A stretch of DNA of 64,000 nt from Mytilus trossulus (taxonomy: Eukaryota > Mollusca > Bivalvia > Mytilida > Mytilidae): positions 32,727,883-32,791,882 of the forward strand of contig NC_086386.1 of the NCBI RefSeq assembly GCF_036588685.1, given 5' to 3'. The notes under the pieces were generated by a model, which did no database searches, was not told where the DNA came from, and worked only from the letters and a program-made list of their open reading frames with translations. A program made the position numbers and the translations under genes. Below are positions 11,929 through 22,400 of this stretch, piece after piece. Each line of letters begins with the position of its first letter. The first letter of the stretch is position 1.

Positions 11929-13908
11929 ATGGCACTGAGTAAAGCGAAAGCAGATAAAGAAGATTTATTTAATTGCTCAATATGTTCTGAAGCAATTACA
12001 CAACCTAAAATCTTACCTTGTATGCATAGTTTCTGTAAACCGTGCATACACGAACATATTTCAAATATGGGACGCAACAAGAACAGTAAATTAACCCAAT
12101 TTACGTGTCCAGTTTGCAGATCAGTCGTAAAACCGAAAAATCCTGAATCACCGGTTGACGAATGGTCTTCTGCTCTTCAAGATAATCATATCCTTGACAT
12201 CATGATTTCTACAATAAAGGGAGATAAACAGCAAGATTGTAAGGTGTGTGAACAGCACCAACAAAAATCTACTGCCAAGTTCTGGTGTAAAGGATGCGAA
12301 AAAACTCTGTGTGAGAAATGTAACACGATGCACGAATGGCTTCTATCTTCACATCCAGTAATTGCATTAGAGGAATTAGGACCAGACATATTGGGAATAG
12401 ATTTGCATGCAGTGTCTGAGAATTGCAATGAACACCCATCTAACAGTATTGAAGCTTTTTGCCTCAACCATGAACAGTTATGTTGTATCCAGTGCGTAAC
12501 TAAAAATCATCGGAACTGTGAAAGCGTCAAGTCAATTGAAGAAATTACAAATTCAAATATTGTGTACGACACACTTCAGGATAAACTTGAGTGCATCAAA
12601 CAAGCAACGTTAAAACTTCTTAAAGAAAAAGAAGAGCAAAAACGCGATCTTAAAGAAAAGTTGGAAACGATAGGGAATGACGCAGCAATGTTTCTTGAAC
12701 AAGTTAAGCGTAAGCTAGACGCTTTATTTGAGACGTTTAAGAAGCAGTTGAATGTATTTCTTGACGAACAGAGTACAAATCTTAATATTCGAATGCGTTT
12801 ACTGGAACAGTTCGTTGAAAGTTTAAACCACTGGATAAGTGTAAACAGAGTAGTTAAAGAGTTTGGAACCAACACACAGCATTTTATTCAAGTTGAAACC
12901 ATGAAAAATCAAATTAAGTCCAGCCTTATCGAAATAGACAAGGTAAGCAAGCATGAGACTTCATTTGATATCAAATTTGCGAAAAACGAGATATTAGAGC
13001 AGCTTGAAACAGCTGATTCGATTGGAATGTTAAACAAAACAGAACTTTATTTAGGAGATCAAATAACAGATATTCGCAATTGCTGCAAAACGTTAGGTAT
13101 AAAATATCTACCAAATTTTAAAGATATCGGAGTTGAATTAGTGAAAACTTTTCACATCAAAGGATCGGCCTTATCATGTGGAGTATGTGTAGGTGAGGAT
13201 CACATTATACTTGGAAACAGATCATTAAAGAACATACTACAGATGTTTGATAAAAAATCTGGTCTTGTTATCAGTACTGCAAACTTTGAAGTAGATGCGT
13301 GTCGTTTGTGTTATGATGAAGAACACAATCAAATTTTTATTTCTTCTTTCGAAAAAAAAATATTATGTAAAGCAAAGATAGTTGGAAACCGTATCAGAAA
13401 TCCTGCGAGGTTGACCTTTAATAAAGATTACGTCGGAGCCTCATGTAAACACAAAAAATACATTTACATAGTTGTAGACAAAGCTATAAAAAAATTTGTC
13501 TCGACTGCAGGTCCAAATAGTTCGACGTCAACTGTCGTTTCTACAAATACAGACTGTGGGACAAATGGAATGAATATATTTAGACAAAAGATTATTTATA
13601 CCACAAAAGACAAAGAAGTCAAATGCATAACACTTGATGGAGAAGACGTTTACTGCTTTAAAGATGAGATGATCAAAACCCCAGAATGTTTAGCTGCATT
13701 GCCGTCAGGTTTAGTTTTAGTTGTAGATCGAGATAACAAAGGATCGTTACACGTCCTTTCAGAAGACGGTACAAAACACAGAAGACTTCTTCAGAAGTTT
13801 AACACTATAACGGACCCACGTGATATCTGGTTGGACAATAACGATTCCGAAACTTTTTATATAGCTGGTGGGGAGTATTTGGAGGTGTACAGAATAACAT
13901 GTGACTAG
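11929..13908 (+). CDS. TRIM-type E3 ubiquitin ligase, paralogue 1
   Basis: A single-exon 659-aa tripartite-motif protein, probably a cytoplasmic RING E3 ubiquitin ligase. The RING finger is a complete C3HC4 set: C16, C19, C31, H33, C36, C39, C60 and C63. B-box1 ligands are C104, C107, C120, C123, C128, C131, H135 and H142. B-box2 uses C166, H169, C178, H181, C186, C189 and H194. Residues about 205-340 are rich in Lys, Glu and Leu and look like the coiled coil used for dimerisation. Residues about 395-659 form short repeated beta-type units (HIILGNRS, YVGASCKHKK, IWLDNND) that look like an NHL/WD-type propeller for substrate binding, though no canonical NHL motif is obvious. The start has A at -3 and G at +4. 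A close paralogue lies 1.9 kb downstream. The substrate and pathway are unknown; innate immunity is only a guess from such expansions in bivalves. Confidence 0.9.
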   Translation: MALSKAKADKEDLFNCSICSEAITQPKILPCMHSFCKPCIHEHISNMGRNKNSKLTQFTCPVCRSVVKPKNPESPVDEWSSALQDNHILDIMISTIKGDKQQDCKVCEQHQQKSTAKFWCKGCEKTLCEKCNTMHEWLLSSHPVIALEELGPDILGIDLHAVSENCNEHPSNSIEAFCLNHEQLCCIQCVTKNHRNCESVKSIEEITNSNIVYDTLQDKLECIKQATLKLLKEKEEQKRDLKEKLETIGNDAAMFLEQVKRKLDALFETFKKQLNVFLDEQSTNLNIRMRLLEQFVESLNHWISVNRVVKEFGTNTQHFIQVETMKNQIKSSLIEIDKVSKHETSFDIKFAKNEILEQLETADSIGMLNKTELYLGDQITDIRNCCKTLGIKYLPNFKDIGVELVKTFHIKGSALSCGVCVGEDHIILGNRSLKNILQMFDKKSGLVISTANFEVDACRLCYDEEHNQIFISSFEKKILCKAKIVGNRIRNPARLTFNKDYVGASCKHKKYIYIVVDKAIKKFVSTAGPNSSTSTVVSTNTDCGTNGMNIFRQKIIYTTKDKEVKCITLDGEDVYCFKDEMIKTPECLAALPSGLVLVVDRDNKGSLHVLSEDGTKHRRLLQKFNTITDPRDIWLDNNDSETFYIAGGEYLEVYRITCD

Positions 13909-13989
13909 CAGATTTATGTGGACTTATTTTATATCAAGATAGTAGAAACATTACGACTGTAGCTTGCAGGAAAACGTATTTTATCGGAT

Positions 13990-13995
13990 AATAAA
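13990..13995 (+). terminator. Polyadenylation signal of TRIM gene 1
   Basis: A canonical AATAAA lies 82 bases after the stop codon, a plausible distance for a short 3' UTR. Confidence 0.5.
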
Positions 13996-14734
13996 TGAAA
14001 AATCCGAAACACAAAATAGATAGTTCTCACCCAGGTTTAAGTTAACCCCTCACCAAACGTAGCATAAAGTTCTTCAGTGCATAAGGAAAAATGGAACTAT
14101 TTACACAGGCTATTAATACAACAAGCGAAAAAGTCATTGTGCCTCTTGAAGTAGGCAACACATGTTTCAAAGTTTGTATTCATATATATAAATACTTTCT
14201 TTATAGACATATCAGAATCATATGCATATATATGTGCTTTTAGCTATGATTAACCTACAAGACACGTTTCAAAATGTAATAATTTTAAATAACCATTAAA
14301 ATTTCCACTTGATTTATTGACGTTATTTATTCACAAACAAGGCAATTATATTGACTTATAAAAGCTCTTATGAACTTTCTAAAACATTTGCCAGCTGTGT
14401 AGATTGCATTGTTACCAATAACCAATTAATTTTGTGGAATCATAAACACAAACAGAAGCAATACGACGTATCTTTTTTATCGCTGTTCTCTGGCACTGTG
14501 AAAAATTCTCATAAAACAAAGGAAAACAGTAACATATACATACGAAATAACATGTAGGCACAAACAACTGTCAACAAAACTGCAATTGAATTACGAAATA
14601 AGGCACACAAGGAACATGGCATTTAAAGGAGGGTCCATTACCTTTGCTAAGCTGGTAAAGAGGCCTTATTTCTATAATATTAGGAATATAACGACTGAAT
14701 CATTCTGGTTTTTTTAAATGTGATAAGAAAACGT
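13996..14734. other. No gene recognised
   Basis: Intergenic spacer between the two TRIM genes. AT-rich, with no supported feature until the MITE end that follows. Confidence 0.4.
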
Positions 14735-14798
14735 AAATATAATTGGGTTTAGCTGATATTAAAGAGTAATCTCCCTGTAGTGTTAGGTACCACCTTAA
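14735..14798 (+). mobile_element. Truncated end of a TTAA-flanked MITE
   Basis: GTTTAGCTGATATTAAAGAG through TAGGTACCACCTTAA matches the right end of the complete element at 45503-45783. The left end is not found nearby, so this copy is truncated. Confidence 0.6.
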
Positions 14799-15104
14799 TT
14801 TGGTTAGAATACATAGTACAGTTTTCAAGAAATATGTTCCTTTAGGTTCACCTGATCAGAATTATAAAATAAGCATGAGTAATATCATGGCCAATTAAAC
14901 AATAAAACTTCAGACATTTCTGCATTTTATGGTATATATGGTATCTATTGCTCATAGTGTTATAATCCTGGTACCTTTGATAACTATTATTTTGTTATAA
15001 AAAAAATTCAAAAAATATTGATTTTAGTTGAAATGATAGGACATTTTATGAGTGGACTCACTTTTGTTCAACGACTGAATTTGAACGTTAAATACGTTCA
15101 GTGT

Positions 15105-15420
15105 TCCTGTTCTTTCGTTGTTTTCCTCTTATAGTTGATGTGTTTCCCTCGGTTTATTTGGAACCCGGGTTTTTTTTTTCTCAACCGATTTATGACTTTC
15201 GAACATCAGTATACTACTGATGCCTTCGTTTACGAAACACAAATTACCTTTGATTTTGTATTCAGACTTTGTCAGAACCACGGTCTACGAAAGTTGTTAT
15301 CAACGCATATTAATGAATAAGGCCGTTGGTTTTATTATTAAAACTATTTCGTATTTTTCATGTCGTGGACATTCATAGCCGACTATTAAGTATGGGTTTT
15401 CCCCATCGTTCTTACGGTTA
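15105..15420 (+). repeat. Interspersed repeat shared with 60000-60125, plus family A piece
   Basis: The part with TTCCTCTTATAGTTGATGTG and CGATTTATGACTTTCGAACA recurs at 60000-60125. It runs into a partial family A repeat from about 15321. The 61-codon open frame here is repeat sequence. Confidence 0.6.
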
Positions 15421-15792
15421 ATCATAATTGCTAACATCCTTTTCATTAAAACTGTGTTGGATAGTTTGCAATTATACGCATCTCTTTATTTCTATATATT
15501 CGTGTTGTCACTCGTTTACATCTAAGGCCAGTATGATTTAAGTTTCGATAAATCAATCGCATTTCCAAATTCTATAATATTTATAAAATAAAGTTATGTC
15601 GAAATGCGATATATACCCGATGCAAACGAATGCTTCAAATCCACATCATGCTAAAGTAAATTTAGAAAAATGAAATGAATATGATTACAATGTCCATATA
15701 AAAGTTACACGTATTGAAACAGTGATGAAAAGATAAAGTATTATGTATATTCACATGATTGTGTATCTTCTCATTGTACGCTTTTATCGACA

Positions 15793-15840
15793 ATTCAAAA
15801 CGAGGTAAGCTATTTAAATATTAGGGGGTGTATACGCAAA
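15793..15840 (+). promoter_or_regulatory. Conserved box upstream of intact TRIM gene 2
   Basis: ATTCAAAACGAGGTAAGC then TATTTAAATA (15811-15820) corresponds to the box before TRIM gene 1. Only about 20 bases separate the TATA-like core from the start codon. The role is inferred from conservation between paralogues. Confidence 0.4.
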
Positions 15841-17829
15841 ATGGCGTTATGTAAGGCGAAAACAGAAAAAGAAGATTTATTATGTTGTCCGATATGTTCT
15901 GAAGAAATTAAACAACCGAAAATATTACCTTGTATGCATAGTTTTTGTAAAGAATGCATACACGAACATATTTCTAATATGGGACGCAGCACCAAAAGTG
16001 AAATAACCCAATTCACATGTCCAGTTTGCAGATCAGTCGTGAAACCAAAAGATTTGGTTGCACCGGTTGATGAATGGTCTTCTGCTCTTCAGGATAATCT
16101 TATCCTTTCTATCATTGTTTCTACATCAAAGGGAGATAAACAACAGGACTGTAATGTTTGTGACCAGCATCAACAAAACTCCACTGCCAAGTTCTGGTGC
16201 AACGGATGCAAAAAGACTTTGTGTGAAAAATGTAACAAAATGCACAAATGGCTAAATCTATCGTCACATCAAGTAATTGCATTTGAGGAATTAGGATCAA
16301 CTATATCTGGACTTGATTTGCATGCAGTGTCTGAGAATTGCAATGAACACCCATCAAATAGTATTGAAGCAATATGCTTGAACCATGAACAGTTATGTTG
16401 TATTCAGTGCGTTACTGTAAATCATTGGAACTGTAAAAGCGTCAAGACAATAGAAGAAATTACAAATTCTACTGATGTTTACGACACACTTAATGATAAA
16501 TTAGAATGCATTAAACAAGCAACCGTAAGACTTCTGAACGAAAAAGAAAAGCAAACGCGCGATCTCAAAGATAAAATGGAAAACATAAAAGCAGATGCAG
16601 CAATGTTTATTGAACAAGTTAAATGTAAGATAGACGGTTTATTTGAGACATTTAAGAAGCAGTTAAATGTATTTTGGGACGAACAAAATACAAATGTAAA
16701 TATTCGAATGCGTTTACTTTCACAATTCATTGGAAATTTAGACCACTGGATCAATGTTAACACAGTCGTAAAAGAGTTTGGAACCAAAACACAGCATTTC
16801 ATTCAAGTTGAGACCACGAAGAACCAGATAAAGAGCAGCCTGAATGAAATAGATACTGTTACCGAACATGACACAACGCTTGATATTAAACTGGCAAAGA
16901 ATGAAATGTTAGAGCAACTCGAAACAGCTGAAAATTTACTTTTATTTGAAAAGTCAGAACATGATTTAGGCGATCAAATGAAAGATATTCGTAAATGCTG
17001 TAAAGCTTTAGGTATTATATATCAACCAATGTTTAAGGATATCAAAGTGGAACTGGTTCAGGTTTTCCACATTGAAGGATCGGACTTATCTTGTGGAGTA
17101 TGTGTAGGGGAGGATCACATTATACTTGGTAACAGGTCAACAAAGGACATAATACAGGTGTTCGACAAAAAATCTGGTCTTGTAATTAACACAGTCAAAT
17201 TTAGTGAAAATACTTGCCGCATGTGTTATGATATTGAACAAAAACAAATATTTATTTCTTCGTACCAAAAGAGAAAATTGTACAAAGTTGGCACAATAGG
17301 AGCACTAGTGAAAGATCCGGAATTACTGCAGTTTAATAGTGATTACGTTGGGGCATCATGTAAATATGGTGAACACATTTACATAGTTGTTAACGATGCT
17401 ATTAAAAGATTCGTCTCTACTTCTAAACCAAACGAATCGGTGGAAATGACATCCATCGTTTCTACTAATACATTTTGTGGGACAAATGGCATGACCATTA
17501 TTAGAAAACATATTATTTTTACAACAAAGTTGAACGAAATCAAATGCATAACGCTTGATGGGGAAGACGTTTACTGCTTTATAGACGAAGCAATCAAAAC
17601 CCCTATATCATTGAGTGCTTTGTCGTCAGGTCTCACTTTAGTGTTAGATCGATCTGACAAAGGATCTTTACATGTGCTTTCAGAAGACGGTACTAAACAC
17701 AAAACACTTCTTGACAAGTTTGAAACTATCACGGGCCCTCGCGATATCTGGTTGGACAATAATGATCACGAAACATTTTATATAGCCGGTGGGGAATATC
17801 TGGAGATGTACAAAATTACAAGTGATTAA
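15841..17829 (+). CDS. TRIM-type E3 ubiquitin ligase, paralogue 2
   Basis: A single-exon 662-aa paralogue of the gene 1.9 kb upstream, collinear over its full length with only a few small insertions. The RING is complete with the same spacing (C16, C19, C31, H33, C36, C39, C60, C63). B-box1 has C104, C107, C120, C123, C128, C131, H135 and H143. B-box2 has C167, H170, C179, H182, C187, C190 and H195. A charged coiled coil follows at about 206-340, then the same propeller-like C-terminal region, ending in a conserved IWLDNND...FYIAGGEYLE block. Differences are concentrated in the C-terminal half, where substrate choice would be set. The start has A at -3 and G at +4. Same strand and intronless structure suggest local tandem duplication. 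No AATAAA was found in the first few hundred bases after the stop. Confidence 0.9.
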   Translation: MALCKAKTEKEDLLCCPICSEEIKQPKILPCMHSFCKECIHEHISNMGRSTKSEITQFTCPVCRSVVKPKDLVAPVDEWSSALQDNLILSIIVSTSKGDKQQDCNVCDQHQQNSTAKFWCNGCKKTLCEKCNKMHKWLNLSSHQVIAFEELGSTISGLDLHAVSENCNEHPSNSIEAICLNHEQLCCIQCVTVNHWNCKSVKTIEEITNSTDVYDTLNDKLECIKQATVRLLNEKEKQTRDLKDKMENIKADAAMFIEQVKCKIDGLFETFKKQLNVFWDEQNTNVNIRMRLLSQFIGNLDHWINVNTVVKEFGTKTQHFIQVETTKNQIKSSLNEIDTVTEHDTTLDIKLAKNEMLEQLETAENLLLFEKSEHDLGDQMKDIRKCCKALGIIYQPMFKDIKVELVQVFHIEGSDLSCGVCVGEDHIILGNRSTKDIIQVFDKKSGLVINTVKFSENTCRMCYDIEQKQIFISSYQKRKLYKVGTIGALVKDPELLQFNSDYVGASCKYGEHIYIVVNDAIKRFVSTSKPNESVEMTSIVSTNTFCGTNGMTIIRKHIIFTTKLNEIKCITLDGEDVYCFIDEAIKTPISLSALSSGLTLVLDRSDKGSLHVLSEDGTKHKTLLDKFETITGPRDIWLDNNDHETFYIAGGEYLEMYKITSD

Positions 17830-18480
17830 ACCAATTTACTTTGGATTTATTTGTTTTTTTTTATGTAGTACTGGTACACCACGGTTCTAGGTTAGGAAAG
17901 GGTTGGGATAAAGATAGAATTTTGGATCCACGATGTAATAATTTCCATCGGTGGCAGTCCAACTGATTCAGTCAAAAAGAGCATTTACGATTATCACATA
18001 CAAATTTAGAAAATGCAAAAAAAAAAACCTTGTCACGAGCAGATTTGGCAAGAAATCTCTTTTAGCCAAAACATAGGACGATATTTAGTGACAATCTTTA
18101 AGTTCTTAATCAATTAATGGTTTCTGAGTATGTTTAACGTGCAAATGTTGGAATGCTTATGGTAATTAATGGTTCACGAAACACTAGACAAAACCACTTT
18201 ACACATCCCTACTTAAGAGTATTTAAGTAATATACTTGGTGAGTAATAATGTTGTTGGCATTGGCATGACTTTTGTCTACCTGTAGATAATGCATTATTG
18301 TAATTTCAAATGTTTACTTGATCTGCCAATGTTGGAAAAGAGTGAACTGGATCGAAATGTTTGGCTAACGAATATGACACTCGAAACACATCATCAAAAA
18401 ATTAATGACAAGAATACAATACGCTGAAATGTCTCGCTTTATTTACTTACTATTGATATTATGTTTCTAGTCCTTAAAGG
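17830..18480. other. No gene recognised
   Basis: 3' flank of the TRIM cluster. No canonical polyadenylation signal, exon or repeat was recognised. Confidence 0.4.
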
Positions 18481-18499
18481 AAAGCTTTACTACAACTAT

Positions 18500-19090
18500 A
18501 ACACAAACGTAACATGATCCAAGGAAATGAGGTCAAGGTCATATAACAAGCATTCAATACACTTAATGTAAATGTAGTCGACGTATTGCTTATATTTTCA
18601 CCGAGAAAACTAAACATTGACCAATGAACCATGAAAATGGGGTCAAGGTAGGATAAACCATGTCAGACAGACCTGTTCATTTAACAATTATTACATACAA
18701 CAAATATAGTTGACCTTTTGTTTATAGTTGAAAAAAAAACAAAAAAAAACGAACACACTTAAACTTAAAGCTCAGCAATTTAGTGTGAAAATGAGATCAA
18801 GGTCAAATAAAACCTTCGAGACTAACATATTCATCATAAAATATTCCCATACACAAAATATTGTTGACCTATAATATTGCATATAGTATTAGAAAAAAGA
18901 CCAAAACACAAAAAAAATCTTCTGAGCACTGAACCATAAAAATAAGGTCAATATCAGATGACACCTGCCAGATGGACATGTACACCTTACAATCAGTCTA
19001 TAGACCAAATATTTTAGACCTATTGCTTATATAATCTGAGATATGGACTTGAACACCAAAACTTAACCTTGTTCATTGAACTTGGTTTGG
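18500..19090. repeat. Diverged tandem repeats, about 130-150 bp unit
   Basis: Four decayed units each contain a variant of ATGAGGTCAAGGTCA (at about 18530, 18638, 18790 and 18942) followed by a TTGACCTATTGCTTATA-like phrase. The pattern recalls a common bivalve repeat. A related single unit seems present at about 27845-27960. Confidence 0.55.
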
Positions 19091-19379
19091 CCTTACTGAT
19101 ATTCTACTGTCACAAATGAGTTTAATGCACGCCAGACAAAAATCGCGTCTGGCTTAATAAATGATAAACTTGATAATCGTCAAATGCCTCTACCAAATCT
19201 AACAGTTGGTTTCTAATAGTTCCATCGATTGATAAAGTCTCGCGTTTCGAAATTCGTTTGTCAAGATTTGTAAATATGGACCTCCTTTTTTATTTGTGTT
19301 TAGTTAGGCATTTTGTTCTTGCATTTCTAGGCTGCATTTCTAAACCTATCCGTCAAAAACGAAATATAACTTTTACAAT

Positions 19380-19385
19380 TTTATT
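19380..19385 (-). terminator. Polyadenylation signal of the receptor gene
   Basis: On the minus strand an AATAAA lies about 50 bases beyond the receptor stop codon, consistent with a short 3' UTR. Confidence 0.5.
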
Positions 19386-19434
19386 TCACTGTAAAACATC
19401 TGTTTGTAAAGAGTTCCGAAGAAAACTATCTTAA

Positions 19435-22400
19435 CTAATAGAAATGATTATTATCCCCATGAAGAGCATCGTAAATACTTCTTCTCTTCATCGTTGATTT
19501 CTGTAGAACGTGTACAGTTTTGATTGGTGGTGGCTTTGCATTATTAGTACTATACGTTGTATTGTCATTCGCACTATATAGTACTGGGATATCATACGGA
19601 CAGCTACCAGAAACATTTCTGGCCGAATTACTAGTTTTTACTGTATCTTCAATTTGTGCTACCGTGTAATCTTTTTTCCTAATGATATTTTCTTCTCTTC
19701 TGTTGAAGGTTTGTTCTGTGAAACTGCTTGACAGGAAGCTGTCATTTTCAGGACCTTGTCCTTTGTATTTACTTTGTTGGATATTACGGACGTTTGTCAA
19801 ATCAGACGATCTATCTGAAGAGTTAGCAGTGATAAATCTCGAACTTTGTGGATTGTTAACATGGTATTTACTATATGCAAGTTTATTAGCGCTCAGTTCA
19901 TTTGAGGATTTTTCTGCTAAGGTACCTTGAAGAAAGCTTATTTTTTGTTGATCGTTTCCTTTATATTTTTCCTTTCCGTCAGCGAAACCGTCCAAGGACC
20001 TGTAATTGTGTGTATTGGTTTCTGTAATTCTCTCACGTGTGTTATTTACAGTAGCTACATCTGGAGACATTTCGGAACTATGTTTTTTTAGGGGTAACAT
20101 TGTTAAACTAGTATGATCATCCTTATCAAGTCCATGGTGTTGGAATATGGATTTTTGTTGTTTGATATCCACAGAGTTAGACGTGGTTCCGGATAATTTA
20201 TGTTTCCGTGTTATATTGTCATCTGGCAAATCACCAACAGAGAAATGATCATTCAATTCTCTAGCATTATTCTGTGAGAAGTAAGATATTCCTTTTGTAC
20301 TATTTTTGTCTACTCCCCTTTCTGTTTTTGACATATATTTATCATCGTATAACTTCAATTTCTCATTATTGTCTCCTGTTAAATCTGCTACTTGACTATT
20401 ATGTGGTGATTTACTATGAATATCGTTATACTTGTTATTTCTGGGGTAATAGTTTTGGTTTAGACTTTGAGGATTGCTGGCTACAGATGAGTCAGTTTTA
20501 TTTGATATACCGGATTCTCTGTTTGTTGATGTGTTGACTGATTTTGATAACACCATCTGATTGGAAGTATTATTAACAGGATATCCAGTATTTCTTTGGT
20601 AACTGTCGATTGATCTGGAGTTATTGGTTTGATGATGATCTTTTTCAATAGAAGTAGTTTCCTTTTTCCCTTTCGTAGGTCTGTTTTGTTCCATATGTTC
20701 AGTTTGATGTGTTTCAGTAACATTTGATGGATGAATACTGTCTTTTTTGTCACTTTGACTCATTTCTGATATCTTCACATTCGAATTGGACGAAGTTTCA
20801 TCCAATTTACGGTTATCATCATCCACAGATTTTGTCATATCAGATTCTGTTGCTTTGGTAAGTTGATGCGTTCTCTGGTTGATCTTATTCTTGCCATTAA
20901 CAACTGAAACACCAAGGTGAGATGTGTTCGTTTTCTCTGTATTATCAGTTTTATATTGCTCTTTTGTTTTCGAAGCTGTCACATGAGTATCATGGTGGTC
21001 GCCAGTTTTATTATGATATTGATTATTCTTTGGTGTTTCACTAGATACAATGTTCACAGCTCCATCGGAACTGTCAGTGTTCTTTGGGTTTGTTTTTGAT
21101 GCGACTATATCGATTTGTTGTTTATTTTCATTTTCTGTTATCATCGATTTGGTTTCGTTTTTCTCATATATTTTACCTTCGTTAACATCTGTATTCGGTT
21201 TGTTGATTTTCATCTTGTTTGTACCACTCTCTATTTGTTTTTGCTCTATCTCTTTTGATGTATATCTCTTTTGATTTATCTTTTCTTGTTCATGATCCCG
21301 AAACATTTCAATTGACTGAACACCGCGCGGTCTACTTGTATAGGCTGCGTCATCATCTTCAAATAACACTTCTGCATTATCTACCCTGGCTTCATTGTGT
21401 TGTTTCCTTTTCAACGAAGCCTCTCTCGTTTCTTCTTTGTAATGTTTTTGGGTGTTGCTAATATTTTGATCCCTCATTTGGATCTGTTTGTTTTTATAGT
21501 CTTCCTGTTTATTATAGATTTGCACGTTCTTGTCATCGACTTCATTTTTGTTTCTATTCGTACCACCACTGCGATCCCGTAATTCCTCTGAATTGTCTTC
21601 ACTTGTACTATTATTTGAGGTTGAGTGCTTGGGTATGTTGTGCTTGTTTGTTATTTGTCGCATACCATTAAGTTTGTTTTTCTCTGACATGTTTTCGCCA
21701 GTCAACTCGTTCCTTTTTTCTGTTTGAATAGCGTCATTGTTCCTGTCTCCTAAATTCAGTTGATTATCACTATGTTTATCGGAGTTGTTTCTACTATCCT
21801 GCTTCCTGTTGTGATTATGTGCAATAGCAGTCTTATCACGAGTGTGTTGTTGTGAAGAAGGTTTATCACCAGTATCAGTACTTTTACTCGGATTTTTATA
21901 TTCCTTCTTTCTTTCATGTGAGCTTCCGTTCATGGCAATACTTTGACTCGGGTTGCTTAACTCATACTTTTTGTCATTTGAGTTTCCGTTAATTAGAATA
22001 CTTTGACTCGGGTTGCTTAACTCATTCTTTCGATCATTTGAGCTTCTGTTGATTAGAATACTTTGACTCGGGTGGTTATATTCCTTCTTTTTGTCATTTG
22101 AACTTTTGTTTATGACAGTGCTATGATTCGGGTTGTTTAATTCATTGTTTCTATCATTTGAGCTTTCGTTAATTACAATACTTTGACTCGGGTGGTTATA
22201 TTCCTTCTTTCTGTCATTTGAGCTTTTGTTTATGACAGTGCTATGATTCGGGTTGTTTAATTCATTGTTTCTATCATTTGAGCTTTCGTTAATTACAATA
22301 CTTTGACCCGGGTTGTTATATTCCTTCTTTTTGTCATTTGAACTTTTGTTTATGACAGTGCTATGATTCGGGTTGTTTAATTCATTGTTTCTATCATTTG

